Positions 8,963 through 18,200 of a DNA stretch of 64,000 nucleotides are shown here, piece after piece (position 1 is the first letter of the stretch; every line of letters starts with the position of its first letter). This stretch comes from Avrilella dinanensis. Lineage in GTDB: Bacteria; Bacteroidota; Bacteroidia; Flavobacteriales; Flavobacteriaceae. The notes under the pieces were generated by a model, which was not told the origin of the DNA, searched no databases, and saw nothing but the letters and a program-made list of their open reading frames with translations. Where the stretch lies: assembly GCF_002807015.1 (NCBI RefSeq), contig NZ_NIPO01000001.1, positions 1,041,178 to 1,105,177 of the forward strand. Reading direction: 5' to 3'. Both the position numbers and the translations under genes were made by a program.

Positions 8963-11812
8963 ATGGAAAAAAATTCATTCTCTTCAAGACACATCGGTCC
9001 GAGAGCAGACGATGCACAAAAGATGTTAGACACCATTGGTGTTAAAGACATCGAACAATTATTGTATGAAACATTTCCGGACAAAATCCGATTAGAAAAG
9101 GACCTGGAATTAGAGCCGGCAATGAGTGAATATGAATACTTGAATTATGCAACTCAGTTAGGTCAGAAAAACAAAGTTTTTCGTTCATTAATCGGAATGG
9201 GATATCACGAAGCAGTAGTTCCTGCGGTTATCCAAAGAAATATATTTGAAAACCCGGGCTGGTACACTGCCTACACACCATATCAAGCTGAAATTGCACA
9301 AGGGCGATTAGAAGCTTTGCTAAATTACCAAACCGTAATCATTGAACTGACCGGAATGGAAATTGCCAATGCTTCGCTACTTGACGAATCGACGGCTGTT
9401 GCCGAGGCTATGGCACTTTTGTTTGATGTAAGAACAAGAGATCAAAAGAAAAATAACGCCAACAAGTTTTTTGTTTCAGAAGAAGTTTTACCACAAACTA
9501 TTTCTGTTTTACAGACAAGAGCAATTCCTATCGGTGTAGAACTTGTAATTGGCAAACATGAAGATTTCAATTTCGGAGAAGATTTCTTCGGGGCAATTCT
9601 TCAATATCCGGGCAAATATGGTCAGGTATATGATTATGCTGATTTCATTCACAATGCTCATAGCAAAGACATCAAAGTAGCTTTGGCGGCAGATATTTTG
9701 TCTCTGGCAAGATTACAATCTCCTGGCGAGTTGGGTGCTGATGTAGCTGTTGGTACCACACAAAGATTTGGGATTCCACTCGGATTCGGCGGACCTCACG
9801 CTGCATATTTTGCTACCAAAGAAGAATACAAGCGTTCTATGCCGGGACGCATCATCGGAAAAACCAAAGACATGAATGGCAACGAAGCTTTACGCATGGC
9901 TTTGCAAACCCGTGAGCAACATATCAAAAGAGAAAAAGCAACTTCGAATATTTGTACTGCTCAGGTATTATTGGCCGTTATGGCAGGAATGTATGCGGTT
10001 TACCACGGTCCTAAAGGCTTGAAAAAAATCGCTAACCAAGTACACGCCGCTGCTGTAACTATTGCTGAAGCTGTTGAGAACTTAGGCTTTGAACAAGTGA
10101 ACAACGGATTTTTCGATACACTTCATTTCAAAGCTCCGGCTGAAAAAGTAAGAACAATCGCTGAAAGCAAAAACTATAATTTCTTTTATCCGAACGCCGA
10201 TACCGTAGTTTTGTCCACTAACGAAACTATCAATTTGGAAGACATCAATAACATCATTGGGATTTTCGCTGAAGCTGCCGGAAAAGAAACAGAAAAAATC
10301 ACAGCATTTTCTCCTCAGGCAATGATTCCTGTAAAACTGGAAAGAACATCTGCATTCCTTGAACATGAGGTTTTCAACTCTTACCATTCAGAATCACAAA
10401 TGATGCGTTACATCAAAAAACTAGAACGCAAAGATTTGGCACTGAATCATTCGATGATTTCATTAGGTTCATGTACAATGAAACTCAATGCCGCGTCGGA
10501 AATGTTGCCTTTGAGCCAACCAAACTGGAATAACATTCATCCGTTTGCCCCTGCTTCTCAGGCAGAAGGTTATTTGCAAATGCTGAAAAAACTGGAACAT
10601 CAGTTAAGCGTTATTACCGGATTTGCCGGAACAACCTTACAGCCAAATTCCGGTGCTCAAGGAGAATTTACCGGATTGATGGTTATCAGAGCCTACCATG
10701 AAGCCCGTGGCGAATCACACCGAAACATCGCTTTGATTCCGGCTTCGGCACACGGAACCAACCCGGCTTCGGCAGCCATGGCTGGCATGAAGGTAGTCGT
10801 GGTAAAAACCACAGAAAAAGGAAATATCGATGTAGAGGATTTCAAAGCGAAAGCCGAACAGCACAAAGACAACCTTTCTTGTGCAATGATTACCTACCCT
10901 TCTACACACGGTGTGTATGAGGCTTCCATCATTGATTTGACTAATATTGTTCACGAAAACGGAGGACAAATATATATGGACGGTGCCAACATGAACGCTC
11001 AGGTTGGGTTAACGAATCCTGCCAAAATCGGTGCAGACGTTTGCCACCTGAATTTACACAAAACATTTGCCATTCCGCACGGTGGTGGCGGTCCGGGTGT
11101 AGGACCTATTTGTGTGGCTGAGCATTTGGTAGCGTTTTTACCGAACAATCCAATCGTGAAAGTCGGTGGCGACAAAGCGATTACAGCTATTTCGGCTGCT
11201 CCTTACGGTTCTGCATTGGTATGTTTGATTTCATTCGGATACATCACGATGTTGGGCACAAAAGGTCTGAGAGCCGCTACAGAAATGGCTATTTTAAATG
11301 CCAATTATATGAAAGCTCGTTTGGAAAACGATTTTACCATATTATATACAGGCGAAAGAGGTCGTGCTGCTCACGAAATGATTGTGGACTGCCGTATGTT
11401 TAAAGCAAAAGGCATTGAGGTAACTGATATTGCCAAACGATTGATGGATTACGGTTTCCACGCACCGACCGTATCTTTCCCGGTTGCCGGAACATTGATG
11501 ATTGAACCGACAGAATCAGAAGATTTGTCAGAACTTGACCGTTTCTGTGATGCTTTAATCAGCATTAAAAAGGAAATTGATGAAACGGAAGAAGGCGACA
11601 CCAACAATGTGCTAAAAAATGCACCGCACACTTTGGATATGCTGACTGCTGATAATTGGGATTTACCTTACAGCCGACAAAAAGCAGCTTATCCGCTGAG
11701 CTATCTGGCAGAGAATAAATTTTGGCCGGCAGTTCGTCGTGTAGATGATGCCTATGGCGACAGGAATCTGATTTGTTCTTGTGCTCCGATTGAGGCTTAT
11801 TTAGAAAGTTAA
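8963..11812 (+). CDS. gcvP: Glycine dehydrogenase (aminomethyl-transferring), P-protein
   Basis: 949 residues, the full length of the single-chain P-protein. It decarboxylates glycine with PLP and transfers the aminomethyl group to the lipoyl arm of GcvH in the cytoplasmic glycine cleavage system. The N-terminal half opens with SSRHIGPRADDAQKMLDTIG, and the C-terminal half carries the PLP-lysine motif HLNLHKTFAIPHGGGGPGVG and the glycine-rich loop. SLGSCTMKLNAASEMLP marks the start of the second half. No glycine riboswitch is evident upstream. It stands alone: gcvT and gcvH are not in the window, which is common in Bacteroidota. A terminator follows 15 bases after the stop. Confidence 0.98.
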   Translation: MEKNSFSSRHIGPRADDAQKMLDTIGVKDIEQLLYETFPDKIRLEKDLELEPAMSEYEYLNYATQLGQKNKVFRSLIGMGYHEAVVPAVIQRNIFENPGWYTAYTPYQAEIAQGRLEALLNYQTVIIELTGMEIANASLLDESTAVAEAMALLFDVRTRDQKKNNANKFFVSEEVLPQTISVLQTRAIPIGVELVIGKHEDFNFGEDFFGAILQYPGKYGQVYDYADFIHNAHSKDIKVALAADILSLARLQSPGELGADVAVGTTQRFGIPLGFGGPHAAYFATKEEYKRSMPGRIIGKTKDMNGNEALRMALQTREQHIKREKATSNICTAQVLLAVMAGMYAVYHGPKGLKKIANQVHAAAVTIAEAVENLGFEQVNNGFFDTLHFKAPAEKVRTIAESKNYNFFYPNADTVVLSTNETINLEDINNIIGIFAEAAGKETEKITAFSPQAMIPVKLERTSAFLEHEVFNSYHSESQMMRYIKKLERKDLALNHSMISLGSCTMKLNAASEMLPLSQPNWNNIHPFAPASQAEGYLQMLKKLEHQLSVITGFAGTTLQPNSGAQGEFTGLMVIRAYHEARGESHRNIALIPASAHGTNPASAAMAGMKVVVVKTTEKGNIDVEDFKAKAEQHKDNLSCAMITYPSTHGVYEASIIDLTNIVHENGGQIYMDGANMNAQVGLTNPAKIGADVCHLNLHKTFAIPHGGGGPGVGPICVAEHLVAFLPNNPIVKVGGDKAITAISAAPYGSALVCLISFGYITMLGTKGLRAATEMAILNANYMKARLENDFTILYTGERGRAAHEMIVDCRMFKAKGIEVTDIAKRLMDYGFHAPTVSFPVAGTLMIEPTESEDLSELDRFCDALISIKKEIDETEEGDTNNVLKNAPHTLDMLTADNWDLPYSRQKAAYPLSYLAENKFWPAVRRVDDAYGDRNLICSCAPIEAYLES

Positions 11813-11826
11813 ATTTGTTTATTAAT

Positions 11827-11858
11827 AAAGAGGTGGTCATGAAAGACTGCCTCTTTTT
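11827..11858 (+). terminator. gcvP terminator
   Basis: A 12-bp stem with two mismatches (AAAGAGGTGGTC at 11827-11838 with 11845-11856) and a 6-base loop, followed by T residues. Confidence 0.65.
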
Positions 11859-11870
11859 ATATTAAAGCTT

Positions 11871-12980
11871 ATGTATAAATATATTTTTTTGCTTTGCTTA
11901 TGTTCGTCGGCAGTTTTTGCACAAAACATCAAAGCTACGCTGATTGACAACGAAACCAAAGACCCCGTGCAACAAGTTGCTGTAATTAGCGACGACGAAT
12001 CTTTTTTTGGTGTAACCAATGACAAAGGCGAAGTTCTGTTACCGGAAAATCTGATTAATCAGACCATTTTTGTAGATGATTATCTTTATCTGTATGCCGA
12101 GAAAACGCTCACTTCCTCCGAAAATTTTGTTTGGGAACTTCAGCCTAATTCAGAAACATTGGAAGAATTACTGATTTACAGCAATCCGAAATCAATTTTG
12201 CAGGAAGTCATCGACAATTCGATTCAGTCTTTTTCTGCTAATTCCGGTTTGGAAGCCTATTTTCGCAGTAAAGGCTCGGTGGCTTCTTATTCTCAATATC
12301 ATTCAGATGCTATCGTTAATGTGTATATGAAACCCGGTAACGAGGTAGATATTGCCGTTGTACAATCCAGAAGTAAAAAAAAATTAAATGAGGAAGAAAA
12401 AAATAAAGTTTCAATTTCTTCCAGTCTGGCACACCCGAAAGAAAACTTTTCGCAGACATTAAAATTCCGTCATATTGCAGAAATGCTTGATCAATTCAAA
12501 CAATATGAAGTGACCATTACCTCCAAAAAAGTAGGCGAATCAGAAATTCACACTTGTTACTTTACTCCAACAGAAAAAAGCAAAAAGAAGATGCTCATTG
12601 CAGGATATTTCACTTACGATGCCGACAAAAAGTTAGTTCTTGAGATGAAATATGAAACTCCTCAGGAAAAGGTACAATACAACAAAGTGAACATCATCAT
12701 TGCCAGCATTCGTAATGTTTATCTTGATTATCACGCAAAATATACTGTTAACAATAATCGTTATTATCCGTCCTTTTGCAAATATACAGTAAATGCTCAG
12801 GCTCGCTCAAAAATGGCTAATCTGGACAGTCGCATGGATTTTGTCAATGAGTTTTATATCTTGTCTGATAAACCGAAAGCAATGTCTGACGGTCAAATAT
12901 TGAATGAAAACCCTTTAGAAATAGGCGACAGATATACCGAAAATTTCTGGAATGACCCAAGAATACAAAATCACGAATAA
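11871..12980 (+). CDS. Secreted protein with carboxypeptidase-regulatory-like domain
   Basis: 369 residues with a cleavable signal peptide (MYKYIFLLCLCSSAVFAQ). Residues ~19-90 look like the carboxypeptidase D regulatory-like beta-sandwich found at the start of many Bacteroidota envelope proteins (ATLIDNETKDPVQQVAVISD, then TNDKGEVLLPENL). The remainder is beta-rich and ends FWNDPRIQNHE, a pattern I associate with DUF5686-like or other outer-surface proteins, but no precise family can be named. It sits alone between gcvP and etfB. Likely periplasmic or outer-membrane associated; function unknown. Confidence 0.75.
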   Translation: MYKYIFLLCLCSSAVFAQNIKATLIDNETKDPVQQVAVISDDESFFGVTNDKGEVLLPENLINQTIFVDDYLYLYAEKTLTSSENFVWELQPNSETLEELLIYSNPKSILQEVIDNSIQSFSANSGLEAYFRSKGSVASYSQYHSDAIVNVYMKPGNEVDIAVVQSRSKKKLNEEEKNKVSISSSLAHPKENFSQTLKFRHIAEMLDQFKQYEVTITSKKVGESEIHTCYFTPTEKSKKKMLIAGYFTYDADKKLVLEMKYETPQEKVQYNKVNIIIASIRNVYLDYHAKYTVNNNRYYPSFCKYTVNAQARSKMANLDSRMDFVNEFYILSDKPKAMSDGQILNENPLEIGDRYTENFWNDPRIQNHE

Positions 12981-13078
12981 AACGCAGCTAAAAAAATTAT
13001 GCTTGCATAATATTTCTTTGGAATATTTTTTTTACCTTCGTTGCAATTAAGAATTAATCTAAAATATAAATAATCGAC

Positions 13079-13825
13079 ATGAAAATATTAGTTTGCATCA
13101 GCCATGTGCCTGATACTACGTCGAAAATCAACTTTGTGAACGACGATACCGCTTTTGACACCAACGGAGTACAATTTGTTATCAATCCGAATGATGAGTT
13201 TGGTTTGACGCGTGCTATCTGGTTCAAAGAAAAACAAGGAGCCAATGTAACCGTAGTCAATGTTGGAGGTCCTGATACCGAACCTACTATCCGTAAAGCT
13301 TTGGCAATCGGTGCCGACGAAGCTATCAGAGTAAACGCTGCTCCGACAGACGGATTTCAGGTAGCAAAAGAGCTTGCCGAAGTGGTAAAAAACGGCGGTT
13401 ATGACCTGGTTATCTGCGGAAAAGAATCTTTGGATTACAACGGCGGAATGGTTCCGGGAATGTTAGCCTCTTTATTGAATTACAATTTCGTGAATTCATG
13501 TATCGGTGTTGAAGTAGAAGGCAATGAAGCAACTTTGGTTCGTGAAATCGACGGTGGAAAAGAAACCTTGAAATCAGCTTTGCCATTGGTAGTGGGCGGA
13601 CAAAAAGGAATCGTAGAAGAAAAAGACCTTCGTATTCCAAATATGCGAGGCATCATGAGTGCCAGAACAAAAGCATTAAACGTGATGGAAGCTACCGGAA
13701 ACGATACCAAAACCAAAGTGGTTAAATTTGAACGTCCTGCTCCGAAATCAGCAGTAAAATTAGTTAGTCCGGACAACCTTGACGAATTGGTAAATTTGTT
13801 GCACAACGAGGCTAAAGTAATCTAA
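13079..13825 (+). CDS. etfB: Electron transfer flavoprotein subunit beta
   Basis: 248 residues, usual EtfB length. Motifs: MKILVCISHVPDTTSKI at the N-terminus, NPNDEFGLTRA, and the AMP/adenine-nucleotide region GPDTEPTIRKALAIGADEAI, followed by DLVICGKESLDYNGGMVPGM. With EtfA it forms a soluble FAD heterodimer that accepts electrons from acyl-CoA dehydrogenases and passes them to ETF-quinone oxidoreductase. etfA follows after 28 bases, so the two form an operon. The upstream region has TACCTTCG (13033-13040), one base off the -7 consensus. Confidence 0.96.
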   Translation: MKILVCISHVPDTTSKINFVNDDTAFDTNGVQFVINPNDEFGLTRAIWFKEKQGANVTVVNVGGPDTEPTIRKALAIGADEAIRVNAAPTDGFQVAKELAEVVKNGGYDLVICGKESLDYNGGMVPGMLASLLNYNFVNSCIGVEVEGNEATLVREIDGGKETLKSALPLVVGGQKGIVEEKDLRIPNMRGIMSARTKALNVMEATGNDTKTKVVKFERPAPKSAVKLVSPDNLDELVNLLHNEAKVI

Positions 13826-13853
13826 ATTCATTAATCCTTTCAATTTAAAAATT

Positions 13854-14819
13854 ATGTCAGTTTTAATATACGCAGAATCCAACGAAGGTAAATTCAAGAA
13901 AACAACACTTGAGTTAGCTTCTTATGCCAAGAAAGTTGCCGAATCATTAGGCACCACCGTAACAGCCGTTACTGTAAACACCGAAGATGTATCGGAATTA
14001 GGCAAATATGGTGTAGATAAAATTTTGAAAGTATCTAACACTCAATTAGATAAATTCAACGCCAAAGCTTATGCAGATGTTATCAAACAAGCTGCCGAAA
14101 AAGAAGGAGCAAAAGTAGTCGCTGTTACCTCAACGACCAACTCTTTGTATGCAGCACCAATCGTGGCGGTAAACCTCAACGCAGGATATGCTTCCAACGT
14201 GGTGGCACTTCCTGTTTCTACTTCACCTTTTCAGGTAAAAAGAAACGCTTTTTCCAACAAAGCTTTTGACGTAACCGAAATTACTTCAGACGTAAAAGTA
14301 TTGGCATTGGCGAAAAACTCTTTCGGGTTGGTTGAAACTGCCGGAGCTGCCGCAGCAGAAGATTTCGCACCGGCTTTGAACGACAGCGATTTTGCTGTGA
14401 AAGTAGAAAACGTAGAGAAAGTAACCGGAAAAGTAACTATTGCCGATGCTGAAATTGTAGTTTCAGGCGGACGCGGATTAAAAGGTCCTGAAAACTGGGG
14501 AATGATTGAAGAGTTAGCCGATGTTTTAGGCGCTGCAACCGCTTGTTCCAAACCAGTTTCTGATTTAGACTGGCGTCCTCACTCTGAGCACGTAGGGCAA
14601 ACAGGAAAACCGGTAGCGTCGAACCTATACATTGCTGTGGGAATTTCTGGTGCAATCCAGCATATTGCAGGTATTAATGCATCGAAAGTAAAAGTAGTTA
14701 TCAATAACGATCCGGAAGCTCCTTTCTTTAAAGTGGCTGATTATGGCGTGGTTGGCGATGCGTTTGAAGTAGTTCCGAAATTAATCGAGAAACTAAAAGC
14801 ATTTAAAGCGAATAATTAA
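13854..14819 (+). CDS. etfA: Electron transfer flavoprotein subunit alpha
   Basis: 321 residues. The C-terminal FAD-binding domain is clear: [20 protein letters not shown], then [30 protein letters not shown] and [20 protein letters not shown], which are signature EtfA motifs. The N-terminal half is the shared ETF Rossmann-like domain. Partner of EtfB, encoded just upstream. A strong terminator follows 46 bases after the stop. Confidence 0.97.
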   Translation: MSVLIYAESNEGKFKKTTLELASYAKKVAESLGTTVTAVTVNTEDVSELGKYGVDKILKVSNTQLDKFNAKAYADVIKQAAEKEGAKVVAVTSTTNSLYAAPIVAVNLNAGYASNVVALPVSTSPFQVKRNAFSNKAFDVTEITSDVKVLALAKNSFGLVETAGAAAAEDFAPALNDSDFAVKVENVEKVTGKVTIADAEIVVSGGRGLKGPENWGMIEELADVLGAATACSKPVSDLDWRPHSEHVGQTGKPVASNLYIAVGISGAIQHIAGINASKVKVVINNDPEAPFFKVADYGVVGDAFEVVPKLIEKLKAFKANN

Positions 14820-14865
14820 TTGTGATGTTGATTTGTTTCAACATCTCAAGTAAATATGTAAATAT

Positions 14866-14898
14866 AAACAGCTGTAAATGAATTTTACAGCTGTTTTT
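14866..14898 (+). terminator. etfBA terminator
   Basis: A perfect 13-bp stem (14866-14878 with 14884-14896, AAACAGCTGTAAA) and a 5-base loop, ending in a T run. Confidence 0.9.
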
Positions 14899-14934
14899 CT
14901 ATTTGAAAACAATAAATATAAACTTAGTCTCCGT

Positions 14935-14942
14935 TATCTTGC
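14935..14942 (+). promoter_or_regulatory. -7 promoter element, metallophosphatase
   Basis: TATCTTGC, one base from the TAnnTTTG consensus, 21 bases before the ATG at 14964. It overlaps the region just before the alternative TTG start at 14949, favouring the ATG. Confidence 0.35.
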
Positions 14943-14963
14943 ATAACATTGATTAAATCAAAA

Positions 14964-16148
14964 ATGAAAAAAATTTTAAAAGTATTCAAGGTCATTTCTA
15001 CAATTATAGGAGCCGCCATTCTGATATTCTTTTTTGTAGGGATATTTATTTGGGGGTTAGATTTTGAACCTATTGAATATGAGCAAAACAATTTAGTTTC
15101 CAGTAAAAATTTAGCAAATGAAGGTCCTTTTATCTTTGAAAAAGACAGCATCTATGAAATTAAATACATTCAAGGAACTGAGGAAAATGGGTATGATGTA
15201 GAACAAAAGCAAATTTCTAAAACTGGAAATCCGGAATTATCTGCTTATTATTATCTTGACAATTCTTCCTTTTCTTTTGTTCTGAAAGATAGCTTGATAA
15301 ATGAACCATATCGTTATGAAAGTGTGGAAAAAATTATCGCTATATCTGATATTGAAAGTAAATACAAAACGCTCAGAGATTTTTTAATCAACAATAAAGT
15401 TATAGACGAAAACCTGAATTGGATATTTGGAAATGGACATTTGGTTTTGAACGGAGATTTTATAGACCGGGATTATTTCGCTACGCAAGTATTGTGGTTC
15501 ATTTATAAATTGGAGCAAGAAGCGGAAAAGGCAGGTGGAAAAGTTCATTTTATATTAGGAAATCACGAGATAATGAACATTCAAGGAAATCATAAATACG
15601 CTAAATATAAGTATGAAACTGTTGCACGTGTTTTGGGAGTAAAGCAACACCAACTATACGATACGACGACCTATTTAGGCAAATGGTTGAAAACAAAAAA
15701 TATTGTTGAACAAATTGGCAATTATACATTTGTACATGCAGGAATCAGTCCAGAAATTGTTGAAAACAAGATAACGATTTCAGAGATGAATCAAATCGCC
15801 AGAAATAATTACGCAATTCCGTATTATTCTAAAAAAGACAGACCATTAAAAGAAAAACTAATTTTATCAAGTCAAACAAGTCCGTACTGGTATCGTGGTT
15901 ATTTCGATGAGTTGGAACAAGAAGAAATTGACAAAATTTTGAACTTTTACCAAACCTCGAATATCATTGTAGGACACACCATACAAGATGAAGTTCACAG
16001 ATTATCCAACGGAAAAATTATCGGCATCGACGTTGCTCAACCAAAAGGTTACACCAAATATTTCCCCAAAGTAGAATCACAGGGTTTATTAATTGAAAAT
16101 AATAAATTTCACAGAATAAACAACCAAGGAAAGCAGACAGAAATATAA
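14964..16148 (+). CDS. Membrane-anchored calcineurin-like metallophosphatase (Shewanella-like phosphatase type)
   Basis: 394 residues from the ATG at 14964; a TTG five codons upstream is possible but close to the promoter. One N-terminal transmembrane helix (IISTIIGAAILIFFFVGIFI region) anchors a phosphatase domain on the periplasmic side (inferred). Metallophosphoesterase motifs in order: SDIES (~128-132), NGDFIDRD (~163-170), GNHE (~199-202), VHAGIS and VGHT. Motif I normally reads GDxHG; here the His is replaced by Glu and the Glys by Ser, which seems characteristic of this bacterial branch and may alter metal use. Single gene; substrate unknown. Confidence 0.8.
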   Translation: MKKILKVFKVISTIIGAAILIFFFVGIFIWGLDFEPIEYEQNNLVSSKNLANEGPFIFEKDSIYEIKYIQGTEENGYDVEQKQISKTGNPELSAYYYLDNSSFSFVLKDSLINEPYRYESVEKIIAISDIESKYKTLRDFLINNKVIDENLNWIFGNGHLVLNGDFIDRDYFATQVLWFIYKLEQEAEKAGGKVHFILGNHEIMNIQGNHKYAKYKYETVARVLGVKQHQLYDTTTYLGKWLKTKNIVEQIGNYTFVHAGISPEIVENKITISEMNQIARNNYAIPYYSKKDRPLKEKLILSSQTSPYWYRGYFDELEQEEIDKILNFYQTSNIIVGHTIQDEVHRLSNGKIIGIDVAQPKGYTKYFPKVESQGLLIENNKFHRINNQGKQTEI

Positions 16149-16182
16149 AAAACTCTAATTAGGCTATTAAATTTAAAGATAT

Positions 16183-16190
16183 TACCTTTG
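16183..16190 (+). promoter_or_regulatory. -7 promoter element, nuclease-thyA-folA operon
   Basis: TACCTTTG, a perfect TAnnTTTG match 29 bases before the ATG at 16220. No clear -33 TTG. Confidence 0.5.
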
Positions 16191-16219
16191 TTTGACCACT
16201 TTTTGGTTATATTTATCCT

Positions 16220-16837
16220 ATGAGTTTAATAAGATTAGTCATCAGAGGAATTTCATACAGCCACTCACAAAACGGTGCTTACGCACTGATTTTGGGAGAA
16301 GTAAACGGCACCCTGAAAATTCCGATTGTAATAGGAGCTTTTGAAGCCCAATCCATTGCCATTGCGTTAGAACACGATTTGAAATCGCCTCGTCCGCTCA
16401 CACACGATTTATTCAAGAGCATGGCTGACCAATATAGCATTCGTGTCAAACAGATTTTTATTCACAAACTGGAAGACGGTATCTTTTATTCCAATATCAT
16501 TACCGAGCAAAACGGTCAGGAAGTGATTCTGGACGCCCGCACGTCTGACGCGGTGGCTATCGCTGTTCGGTTCAACGCTCCGATTTTTGTTTTCAAAGAT
16601 ATTCTGGATAAAGCTGGCGTGAATCTGTCTGTGGTTGAAGATGCCAAACAAGCTACCGAGCAAAGTCTGGAGGAAGTTATCGAAAACTTTTTAAGTGCCG
16701 ATGACAGCGATTTCACGAACGAATTTGCCAAATATTCCAAAGAAAACCTTACTCAAATGTTAGAATCTGCCGTGCTCGACGAAGATTACGAACGTGCGGC
16801 AAGAATCAGAGATGAATTAAGAAAAAGAGATTTTTAG
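16220..16837 (+). CDS. Bifunctional nuclease family protein (DUF151) with UvrB/UvrC motif
   Basis: 205 residues. Residues ~1-135 are the bifunctional nuclease (BFN, DUF151) domain: ALILGEVNGTLKIPIVIGAF, EAQSIAIALE, RPLTHDLF, and DARTSDAVAIAVRFNAPIF. The C-terminal ~35 residues form a UvrB/UvrC motif (LTQMLESAVLDEDYERAARI, then RDELRKRDF). The domain family is associated with RNase/DNase activity in plants and with unknown roles in bacteria. First gene of an operon; thyA begins 3 bases after its stop. Confidence 0.9.
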   Translation: MSLIRLVIRGISYSHSQNGAYALILGEVNGTLKIPIVIGAFEAQSIAIALEHDLKSPRPLTHDLFKSMADQYSIRVKQIFIHKLEDGIFYSNIITEQNGQEVILDARTSDAVAIAVRFNAPIFVFKDILDKAGVNLSVVEDAKQATEQSLEEVIENFLSADDSDFTNEFAKYSKENLTQMLESAVLDEDYERAARIRDELRKRDF

Positions 16838-16840
16838 ACC

Positions 16841-17665
16841 ATGAAACAATATTTAGATTTAGTCCGACACGTTATGGACAACGGCACGCAGAAAGGCGAC
16901 CGCACAGGAACCGGAACAAAAAGCGTTTTCGGCTATCAAATGCGTTTTGACCTGTCGGAAGGATTTCCTTTGGTAACCACCAAAAAAGTCCATCTCAAGT
17001 CAATCATTCACGAGCTTTTATGGTTTCTGAAAGGCGAAACCAACATCAAATATCTGAAAGAAAACGGCGTTCGGATATGGGACGAATGGGCAGATGAAAA
17101 CGGCGATTTAGGTCCTATTTATGGCTACCAATGGCGAAACTGGAATGGCGAAGAAATCGACCAAATCAAAGAATTGATTGAAACGCTGAAGAAAAACCCA
17201 AACAGCAGACGAATGTTAATTTCCGCATGGAATCCGTCTGTTTTGCCGGACACTTCGGTTTCATTCAGTGAAAATGTCGCCAACGGAAAAGCTGCTTTAC
17301 CGCCTTGCCACGCTTTCTTCCAGTTTTATGTTGCCAACGGAAAATTATCCTGCCAGCTTTATCAGCGTTCAGCAGACATTTTTTTGGGTGTGCCTTTCAA
17401 CATCGCGTCTTATGCCTTGTTTACGATGATGGTTGCCCAGGTTTGCGGACTTGGTTACGGCGATTTTATTCATACTTTCGGCGATGCACATATTTACAAT
17501 AATCATATCGAACAGTTAGAATTGCAACTGTCACGAGAACCGAAACCGTTACCGACGATGAAACTCAATCCGAATGTAAAAGATATTTTTAATTTTACAT
17601 TTGACGATTTCACGCTGGAAAATTACGACCCGCACCCGGCAATCAAAGGAAAAGTATCTGTGTAA
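16841..17665 (+). CDS. thyA: Thymidylate synthase
   Basis: 274 residues, close to the 264-residue E. coli enzyme. It methylates dUMP to dTMP using methylene-tetrahydrofolate, releasing dihydrofolate. Motifs: [12 protein letters not shown] and the catalytic cysteine region [14 protein letters not shown], followed by [20 protein letters not shown] and [12 protein letters not shown]. It overlaps folA by one base, a logical coupling because the dihydrofolate product is recycled by FolA. Confidence 0.98.
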   Translation: MKQYLDLVRHVMDNGTQKGDRTGTGTKSVFGYQMRFDLSEGFPLVTTKKVHLKSIIHELLWFLKGETNIKYLKENGVRIWDEWADENGDLGPIYGYQWRNWNGEEIDQIKELIETLKKNPNSRRMLISAWNPSVLPDTSVSFSENVANGKAALPPCHAFFQFYVANGKLSCQLYQRSADIFLGVPFNIASYALFTMMVAQVCGLGYGDFIHTFGDAHIYNNHIEQLELQLSREPKPLPTMKLNPNVKDIFNFTFDDFTLENYDPHPAIKGKVSV

Positions 17666-18159
17666 TGGAAATAGTGATGATAGCCGCTGTGGCTCAGAAT
17701 CGGGTTATTGGCAAAGACAATCAGTTGCTGTGGCATCTGCCCGATGATTTTAAGTTTTTTAAACAGCAAACTACCGGGCATTTTATCGTGATGGGCAGGA
17801 AAACATTTGAATCTTTCCCCAAATCCCTACCCAACCGTACGCATCTCATTATCAGCAGAAAAAAAAATTACACCGTACCAGAAAATTGTTTTGTGTTTGA
17901 CCATATCGACAAAGCATTAGCATTTTGCCAAGAAAAAAAATTGGATAAAATTTTCGTTATCGGAGGCGGAGAAATATACAGACAACTGATGCCTTTTGCA
18001 ACCGAATTACTGATTACGGAAGTGCAAACCACATTGGACGGTGATACTTTTTTCCCGGAAATTGATGAAAAAATTTGGCAAAAAAAGTTGATTACACATC
18101 ACAAAAAAGACGACAAACATCGTTTTGTATTCGATATTTATTCTTATCAACGGATATAG
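17665..18159 (+). CDS. folA: Dihydrofolate reductase
   Basis: 164 residues, the usual size. It reduces dihydrofolate to tetrahydrofolate with NADPH. Motifs: MIAAVAQNRVIGKDNQLLWH (substrate loop), LPDDFKFFK, VMGRKTFESFPK, and KIFVIGGGEIYRQLMP. It is the last gene of the nuclease-thyA-folA operon, starting on the last base of thyA. An inverted repeat follows at 18173-18200. Confidence 0.97.
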   Translation: MEIVMIAAVAQNRVIGKDNQLLWHLPDDFKFFKQQTTGHFIVMGRKTFESFPKSLPNRTHLIISRKKNYTVPENCFVFDHIDKALAFCQEKKLDKIFVIGGGEIYRQLMPFATELLITEVQTTLDGDTFFPEIDEKIWQKKLITHHKKDDKHRFVFDIYSYQRI

Positions 18160-18172
18160 TTTTTCAAAACAA

Positions 18173-18200
18173 AGCAAGGCATCTTTTCAGATGCCTTGCT
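18173..18200. terminator. Strong hairpin after folA
   Basis: A perfect 12-bp stem (AGCAAGGCATCT with its complement, 4-base loop). The + strand lacks a T run after it, but on the minus strand the stem is followed by TTGTTTTG. It may therefore have ended a lost minus-strand gene whose remains lie at 18323-18500, as well as attenuating folA readthrough. Confidence 0.55.

Noticed and set aside
8963-11812. Possible glycine riboswitch upstream of gcvP.
   Set aside because: The start codon lies only about 30 bases after the likely transcription start, leaving no room for an aptamer.
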